From an uncultured Prevotellaceae bacterium (GTDB lineage Bacteria; Bacteroidota; Bacteroidia; Bacteroidales; Bacteroidaceae): a DNA stretch of 38,615 nt. Made by a program: the position numbers and the translations under genes. Where the stretch lies: positions 1 through 38,615 of the forward strand of contig CAMYYX010000001.1 of the NCBI GenBank assembly GCA_947303695.1, read 5' to 3'. The notes beneath the pieces were generated by a model that was not told the DNA's origin, did no database searches, and saw only the letters and a list, made by a program, of their open reading frames with translations. Every line of letters starts with the position of its first letter. The first letter of the stretch is position 1. Of this stretch, positions 33,585 to 38,615 are shown piece by piece.

Positions 33585-34788
33585 AATGCGCAATAATTAT
33601 CTTGCTCTCCTTTTGGTGCTGCTGACATGTTCGATGTCAGGAATGGCACAAGAGGAACAGCCTGCCCCACAGCAACAGCTCGATTCGATAGAGGTGTCGT
33701 TGCTCACCTGCACACCAGGCCCTGTGGCATATTCCATGTATGGTCACTCCGCACTTCGTGTGCATAATTTCACGGAGAAGTTGGACCTCGTGTTCAATTA
33801 TGGAGTCTTCGATTATAATGAAGACAATTTCGTCTTCAAGTTCGTCAAAGGCGAAACAGATTATATCTTAGGTGCAGAATATACTGTTGGTTTCTTCGGA
33901 CGTTATGCAGACGAGGAAGCTGGTGTCTTGGAACAGGTGTTGAATCTGACCAATGAGGAAACGAATGCCATCAATGATATTTTGATGGAAAACCTTCAAC
34001 CAGCCAATCGTATGTATCGCTATAATTGGTTATATGATAATTGTACTACACGTGCACGCGATGCACTGGAGAAGGCTGTCCAAGGTGAGATCAGGTACAT
34101 GGCAGCAGACAAGCATCTAACGGCACGGCAGATTCTTAGTCAGTTCAATGCTGTGGATCGTTGGATAGAGTTTGGAGAGAATTTCATCCTTGGATACGAA
34201 CTGGATAATCCGTTAACCAAACGTCAGCAGATGTTTATTCCTTCCTATTACGCTGCAGATGTTGATAGCGCCATCATTCGTCGCAACGATGGTAGGGTAG
34301 TCCCGCTTGTGAAAGAAACGAGGCATCCTCTCCAACAGACGTTAGTTACGAATCCTTCACAGGTCGATTGGCCGATGTGGACCTTTGTCATCCTGTTTGT
34401 CATCATTGCAGTTGTTGGTTTCTTCGAACTGCGACGTGTGAAGACGTTCAAATGGTTGGATGTCGCCTTGTCCTTTATGACAGGATTGGCAGGCATCTTG
34501 GTGGCATTTTTGCACTTTTTCTCTGAGCATGCAGGCGTGAATACCAATATCTTGGTCATTCTCTTCAATCCGTTAGCATTTGCTATCATTCCTTTCGTGA
34601 TTCGACGTAAGACTCAAATCCTGAGTTATGCTATATTGGCAGTATTTGTTGTGTTCTTTATTACTTATTTTGTCGTTCGACAGTACCTTGATCCGGCAAT
34701 TTGGCCTTTGGCATTAACTTTGTTGTTAAGAGTTGTTGTAAATATTTCTGTAAATCACAAAAAAACACTATCTTTGCAAACGAAATAA
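33574..34788 (+). CDS. DUF4105 membrane protein, candidate lipoprotein N-acyltransferase (Lnb-like)
   Basis: A 404-residue protein with a signal-like N-terminus, a periplasmic domain to about residue 265, and four to five membrane helices after it (MWTFVILFVIIAVVGFF onward). The periplasmic part has the DUF4105 features: LLTCTPGPVAYSMYGHSALRV with His58, and YDNCTTRARD with Cys157, a likely Cys-His pair. Recent work on Bacteroides assigned a lipoprotein N-acyltransferase (Lnb), replacing Lnt, which I recall as a protein of this type; I cannot verify the match here. Its neighbour secA fits an envelope-biogenesis role. ATG 33574 overlaps the TPR stop; ATG 33586 is an alternative start. Confidence 0.75.
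   Translation: MNNKMRNNYLALLLVLLTCSMSGMAQEEQPAPQQQLDSIEVSLLTCTPGPVAYSMYGHSALRVHNFTEKLDLVFNYGVFDYNEDNFVFKFVKGETDYILGAEYTVGFFGRYADEEAGVLEQVLNLTNEETNAINDILMENLQPANRMYRYNWLYDNCTTRARDALEKAVQGEIRYMAADKHLTARQILSQFNAVDRWIEFGENFILGYELDNPLTKRQQMFIPSYYAADVDSAIIRRNDGRVVPLVKETRHPLQQTLVTNPSQVDWPMWTFVILFVIIAVVGFFELRRVKTFKWLDVALSFMTGLAGILVAFLHFFSEHAGVNTNILVILFNPLAFAIIPFVIRRKTQILSYAILAVFVVFFITYFVVRQYLDPAIWPLALTLLLRVVVNISVNHKKTLSLQTK
34769..34776 (+). promoter_or_regulatory. Possible -7 element for secA inside the DUF4105 3' end
   Basis: TATCTTTGCA, identical to four other -7 sites here, overlaps the last codons of the DUF4105 gene. The best -33 candidate is TTCTG at 34746-34750, one base off and 18 bases away. 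If used, transcripts would start near 34783 and give secA a leader of nearly 200 bases. Confidence 0.5.
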
Positions 34789-34798
34789 GAAAAAGTAA

Positions 34799-34879
34799 AT
34801 GAGAAGAGGAGTTAACGGAGTTAACGAAGTTAGCGGCCTTACGGCCTCGAAGTTAACGACGATAGTTCGCAGGTGTTAA
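34799..34879 (+). CDS. Possible 26-residue leader peptide upstream of secA (weak)
   Basis: An ATG ORF of 26 codons (MRRGVNGVNEVSGLTASKL...) reading through the GTTAACG repeats, ending 96 bases before secA. Basic at both ends, with no stalling motif or signal peptide I recognise. The periodicity comes from the repeats, so this may not be translated. Listed because it sits in the secA leader. Confidence 0.15.
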   Translation: MRRGVNGVNEVSGLTASKLTTIVRRC

Positions 34880-34925
34880 CATCAGCAGTCATTCGTCGAG
34901 CGACGCAATAACTTCGATAACTTCA
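34811..34925 (+). repeat. GTTAACG-type and ATAACTTCG repeats in the secA leader
   Basis: GTTAACG occurs at 34811-34817, 34820-34826 and 34852-34858, with variants GTTAGCG at 34829 and GTTAACA at 34874, mostly in a period of nine. ATAACTTCG/ATAACTTCA stand in tandem at 34908-34925. A small hairpin CGTCG-AG-CGACG lies at 34894-34905. Confidence 0.7.
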
Positions 34926-34975
34926 AAGAATTAGAATTATAGTAAATAGTAACTCGTCAAATAGTAAATAATATA

Positions 34976-37900
34976 ATGGGATTTAATGACATCATGACTA
35001 AACTCTTTGGCAATAAAGCGCAAAGAGATATCAAGGCAATTCGTCCGTTTGTGGAGAAAATCAATAAGATCTATCCAGAGATGGCTGCCCTTTCAAACGA
35101 TGAATTACGTGCGAAGACACAGGAGTTGAAGCAGGAAATACAAGATTCTGCAGCCGATCTTCGAAAGGAAATAGATGAAATCAAGGCTCAGATAGAGCAG
35201 ACGGAAATTCAGGACCGTGCACCTCTCTTTGAAAAAGTCGATAAGTTGGAAGCACAGATTCTGGAGGTCTACGACCATAAGTTGGACGAAATCATGCCTA
35301 CCGTCTATGCCATTGTGAAAGATACCTGTCGTCGTTTCCGTGAGGCCAAGACCATTGAGGACTTGGCACTTACTCCTACCGACTTCGACCGCGAGGCAGT
35401 GCTCCGTTATCCTGGAGTAGTGGAGATTGTCGATGATAAGGTGTTGATTCATGAAGTTTACGACGGTGCTCCTAACATTTGGATACCATACGATTGTCAG
35501 TTGTTTGGTGGTGTCGTACTTCATCAAGGTAAGATTGCCGAGATGATGACGGGTGAAGGTAAGACCCTGACATCAATCTTGCCGGTATTCCTCAATGCCC
35601 TTACAGGCAATGGTGTTCATGTTGTGACGGTCAATGACTATCTGGCAAAACGTGACTCCGAGTGGAACTCACCGGTATTCCTTTTCCACCAGATGAATGT
35701 CGACTGTATCGATAAGCATCAACCTAACTCTGCAGCTCGTCGTAAGGCTTATCAAGCCGATGTCACCTATGGAACCAATAACGAGTTCGGTTTCGACTAC
35801 TTGCGTGACAATATGGCGATGCGTCCAGAGGATCTCGTTCAGCGCTCACACAATTATGCTATTGTCGATGAGGTCGACTCTGTGCTCATCGATGATGCCC
35901 GTACACCGTTGATCATTTCAGGTCCTGTTCCAAAGGGTGATGATCAGATGTTCGATGAGTTCTGCCCATACATCGAAAAGCTGGTTGAGGTGCAGCGTAA
36001 GCAGTCCAATCAATACCTCGCTGAGGCGAAGAAACTCATTGACAGTGATGACCAGAAAGATATTGAGGCAGGATTCCTTTCACTTTTCCGTGCTTATAAG
36101 TCACTCCCAAAGAATAAGGCTCTTATCAAATATCTGTCCGAACCAGGTATCAAGACAGGACTTCTCAGAACAGAAGAAATCTATATGGAGAACAACAACC
36201 GTCGTATGCCGGAAGCTGTCGAACCCCTCTATTTCGTCTGTGATGAAAAGCAGAAGTCTGTTGAGATGACAGATAAGGGTAATCAGTTGATTGCCGACAT
36301 TGTCAAGGACGATACATTCTTCGTACTTCCCGACATTACCTCTCTGCTGTCCGACCTCGAAGCACAGCACTTGCCCGAGGAAGAGTACATCGCTAAGAAA
36401 GATGAGCTCATGCAGGATTATGCAGTGAAGAGCGAACGTGTTCACACCATGCAGCAGTTGCTCAAGGCATACACCATGTTCGAGATCGATGATGATTACG
36501 TTGTGATGGACGGTGAGGTGAAGATTGTCGACGAGCAGACAGGTCGTATCATGGAAGGACGTCGTTGGTCCGATGGACTCCATCAGGCAGTCGAAGCAAA
36601 GGAACATGTGAAGGTGGAGGCTGCAACGCAGACCTATGCAACCATCACGCTTCAGAACTACTTCCGTATGTACCACAAGTTGGCAGGTATGACCGGTACG
36701 GCCATCACTGAGGCAGGTGAGTTCTGGGATATCTATAAACTCGATGTAGTTGAGATTCCTACCAACGTGCCTGTCATTCGTGACGACCAGAACGACCGTG
36801 TCTATAAGACCAATCGTGAGAAGTACAGAGCAGTCATCGAAGAGATTGAGAAGCTTGTAGCAGCTGGACGTCCTGTCCTAGTGGGTACTACCTCTGTCGA
36901 GATTTCAGAAATGTTGAGCAAGATGCTGAACATGCGAAAGATAGAACACAATGTGTTGAATGCGAAGTTGCATGCACGCGAAGCCGACATCGTGAAGGAT
37001 GCAGGTCAGACCAGTCGTGTCACCATCGCAACCAACATGGCAGGTCGTGGTACCGATATCAAGCTCTCGGCAGCAGTTCGTGAGGCAGGTGGTTTGGCCA
37101 TCATCGGTACGGAGCGTCACGAGAGCCGTCGTGTCGACCGTCAGTTGCGTGGACGTGCCGGACGTCAGGGTGACCCGGGTTCATCTGTATTCTTCGTCAG
37201 TCTTGAGGATAAGTTGATGCGTCTGTTTGCATCCGACCGCATTTCCAAGATCATGGACCGCATGGGCTTCGAAGATGGAGAGATGATCGAGCATCCGATG
37301 ATCAACAAGTCTATCGAACGTGCACAGAAGAAAGTCGAGGAGAACAACTTCGGTATCCGTAAACGTCTGCTCGAATACGATGATGTGATGAACAAGCAGC
37401 GTAAGGTGATTTACGAGCGTCGTCGTCATGCTTTGATGGGTGAACGTATCGGTATGGATATCTCTAACATCATCTGGGATCGTGTCAATAAAGTGATTCT
37501 GGAGAACGACTACGATGGTTGCAAGGAGAACTTCTTCCGTCTGTTTGCGATGGACTTCCCGTTCACTGCCGAGCAGTACGAAGACAACCGCGAGCGTTGT
37601 GTCGATGAAGCTTATGATATTGTGCTGGAGAACTTCAAGAGACGTTCCGAACGTCTGGCGAATACAGCATGGCCGGTCATCAAGAAAGTGTATGAGGAGA
37701 AGGGTAGTATGTACGAGAATATCCTCATTCCACTGACTGATGGACACCGTGGCTATCAGATATCAGTGCCATTGAAGGAAGCATACGATCAGGAGGCGAA
37801 GAATATCTTCGTGGTGTTCGAGAAACTGGTGCTGCTTCATACCATTGATGAAGCATGGCAGGAGAACCTTCGTTTGCTCGATGAGCTGAAGCATTCGGTA

Positions 37901-38290
37901 CAGAATGCCAGCTATGAGCAGAAAGACCCGTTGCTCATCTTCAAGTTGGAGTCTGTGAATCTCTTTGACAATATGATTAATGAGATCAATGATGGAACCA
38001 TCTCAGTTCTGATGCGTTGCAGTCTGCCGGTAGCAGACCCTCAGGAGGTGCAGCAGGCACCAGCACAGCAGATGCGTCAGCCACAACGTCGTTATGTGGA
38101 GTCGAAGCAGGATCTGAGTGAGCCATCGGAGACACAGCGTGGTATGCAGCAAGCGGCTGCTGGGGATACACGTTCACGTCAGCAGGTGGTGCAGACGGTA
38201 AGGAATGAAGGACCTAAGATTGGACGTAACGACCCATGTCCTTGTGGTTCAGGAAAGAAGTTCAAGAACTGTCACGGTCGCGGATTGTAA
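34976..38290 (+). CDS. secA: Protein translocase subunit SecA
   Basis: A 1104-residue ATPase driving proteins through SecYEG. Walker A is MTGEGKTLTS with Lys196; the DEVD box (298-301) precedes DSVLIDDARTPLIISGP; RQLRGRAGRQGDPGSS is the second helicase domain motif. The C-terminus carries the SecB/zinc-binding motif CPCGSGKKFKNCHG from Cys1088. It is about 200 residues longer than E. coli SecA; this is usual in Bacteroidetes, with insertions at about 38-95 and 320-460. ATG 34976 follows a leader with repeats and possibly its own promoter. The gene ends the plus-strand block, followed by a strong terminator. Confidence 0.97.
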   Translation: MGFNDIMTKLFGNKAQRDIKAIRPFVEKINKIYPEMAALSNDELRAKTQELKQEIQDSAADLRKEIDEIKAQIEQTEIQDRAPLFEKVDKLEAQILEVYDHKLDEIMPTVYAIVKDTCRRFREAKTIEDLALTPTDFDREAVLRYPGVVEIVDDKVLIHEVYDGAPNIWIPYDCQLFGGVVLHQGKIAEMMTGEGKTLTSILPVFLNALTGNGVHVVTVNDYLAKRDSEWNSPVFLFHQMNVDCIDKHQPNSAARRKAYQADVTYGTNNEFGFDYLRDNMAMRPEDLVQRSHNYAIVDEVDSVLIDDARTPLIISGPVPKGDDQMFDEFCPYIEKLVEVQRKQSNQYLAEAKKLIDSDDQKDIEAGFLSLFRAYKSLPKNKALIKYLSEPGIKTGLLRTEEIYMENNNRRMPEAVEPLYFVCDEKQKSVEMTDKGNQLIADIVKDDTFFVLPDITSLLSDLEAQHLPEEEYIAKKDELMQDYAVKSERVHTMQQLLKAYTMFEIDDDYVVMDGEVKIVDEQTGRIMEGRRWSDGLHQAVEAKEHVKVEAATQTYATITLQNYFRMYHKLAGMTGTAITEAGEFWDIYKLDVVEIPTNVPVIRDDQNDRVYKTNREKYRAVIEEIEKLVAAGRPVLVGTTSVEISEMLSKMLNMRKIEHNVLNAKLHAREADIVKDAGQTSRVTIATNMAGRGTDIKLSAAVREAGGLAIIGTERHESRRVDRQLRGRAGRQGDPGSSVFFVSLEDKLMRLFASDRISKIMDRMGFEDGEMIEHPMINKSIERAQKKVEENNFGIRKRLLEYDDVMNKQRKVIYERRRHALMGERIGMDISNIIWDRVNKVILENDYDGCKENFFRLFAMDFPFTAEQYEDNRERCVDEAYDIVLENFKRRSERLANTAWPVIKKVYEEKGSMYENILIPLTDGHRGYQISVPLKEAYDQEAKNIFVVFEKLVLLHTIDEAWQENLRLLDELKHSVQNASYEQKDPLLIFKLESVNLFDNMINEINDGTISVLMRCSLPVADPQEVQQAPAQQMRQPQRRYVESKQDLSEPSETQRGMQQAAAGDTRSRQQVVQTVRNEGPKIGRNDPCPCGSGKKFKNCHGRGL

Positions 38291-38305
38291 GGCCGTACAC
38301 ACATA

Positions 38306-38341
38306 AAAAAATCCGTCACCCCTTCGGGTGGCGGATTTTTG
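38306..38341 (+). terminator. Rho-independent terminator of secA
   Basis: A long stem AAAATCCGTCACCC / GGGTGGCGGATTTTT with a CTTC-type loop (one G-T pair), running directly into T residues, 16 bases after the secA stop. The A-rich left arm makes it a likely bidirectional terminator. Confidence 0.92.
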
Positions 38342-38353
38342 TTTGCTGCGCAA

Positions 38354-38400
38354 GCCGCCAAGGCGGCGGGGTGTGCCCCCATGGGCACGTCGCATGCGAC
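38354..38400 (+). repeat. Three consecutive GC-rich inverted repeats after secA
   Basis: GCCGCC-AA-GGCGGC at 38354-38367, GTGCCC-CCAT-GGGCAC at 38373-38388 and the perfect 12-base palindrome GTCGCATGCGAC at 38389-38400 stand back to back. The patch is far richer in G and C than the A/T-rich flanks. No gene covers it. Confidence 0.75.
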
Positions 38401-38615
38401 ATTGGGGATATTAAACCATTAAACTCTTGAACTCTTAAACTCTTAAACTTTTTAAACTTTTGAAACCTTTTCATCATTTTGATTATCAATATAAACGCGT
38501 GGATTAGGTTGTCTAATCTGCGTGTTAGGTATTTCTAGGGCTGTTTTGTTTTTTGTTATTCTACAAATCTGATTGATGGTGTAAAAAGCGATGTAAACAT
38601 ATTATTAATAAGGTA
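38401..38615. other. A/T-rich noncoding end of window with short repeats
   Basis: No supported gene lies between 38291 and the window end. From about 38410 to 38465 there are degenerate units of the form CTTAAACT or CTTGAACT, about eight bases each. An inverted repeat GATTAG-GTTGT-CTAATC is at 38502-38518. The rest shows no promoter consensus, RNA gene or coding pattern I can support. Confidence 0.6.

Noticed and set aside
38236..38430. 64-codon ORF across the secA end and terminator
   Set aside because: It overlaps secA, the terminator and the hairpin patch, and shows no protein-like pattern.

Overview
The window reads as a chromosomal segment of a Bacteroidales bacterium, most likely a Prevotella or close relative. 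The protein families are typical of that order (DUF5020, DUF4837, DUF5686, DUF4105, a free-standing methionine synthase activation domain, inositol-1-phosphate synthase). At least eight upstream regions carry the Bacteroidetes -7 promoter element TAnnTTTG, usually extended to TAnnTTTGCA. Shine-Dalgarno sites are weak, and several genes use GTG or TTG starts. I see no rRNA, tRNA, CRISPR, insertion sequence or prophage.

Layout. Positions 1-2965 (minus strand) hold an outer-membrane DUF5020 protein, a purine permease and the 5' part of a GH35 beta-galactosidase cut by the window edge. Diverging from these at 3149 is a UraA-type uracil permease, followed by a GH3 NagZ-like lipoprotein, an unknown membrane-anchored protein, a 43-residue ORF and the transcription-repair coupling factor Mfd. 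Positions 10969-15421 look like one operon driven by a clear promoter: polyprenol-phosphate glycosyltransferase, dihydroorotase (pyrC, interrupted by an in-frame TAG), methionine synthase activation domain, metallophosphoesterase and PlsC-type acyltransferase. A small lipoprotein and a small membrane protein follow, each with its own promoter. Next come a minus-strand VanW protein and, diverging from it, an alkaline phosphatase with a Gly/Phe-rich insert.

From glyA (19480) to secA (38290) all genes lie on the plus strand and are tightly packed: glyA, rlmN, a DUF4837 lipoprotein, pdxA, then a block that looks like an inositol-lipid locus. That block holds a UPF0104 membrane protein, a sugar-nucleotidyltransferase-like protein, an ATP-grasp protein, a CDP-alcohol phosphatidyltransferase, a HAD hydrolase and myo-inositol-1-phosphate synthase. 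After it come a DUF5686 outer-membrane protein, a TPR protein, a DUF4105 membrane protein (possible lipoprotein N-acyltransferase of the Lnb type) and SecA.

The most interesting part is 23966-29662. The gene order suggests glucose-6-phosphate to inositol-1-phosphate, nucleotidyl activation to CDP-inositol (or dephosphorylation to inositol), transfer to a lipid by the CDP-alcohol transferase, and possibly transbilayer movement. An ATP-grasp enzyme of unknown substrate sits in the middle. Prevotella has been proposed to make phosphatidylinositol without a phosphatidylinositol-phosphate intermediate (recalled from the literature, not checked); this locus would fit that idea. The second notable point is the amber codon in pyrC, in a genome that also carries a uracil permease.
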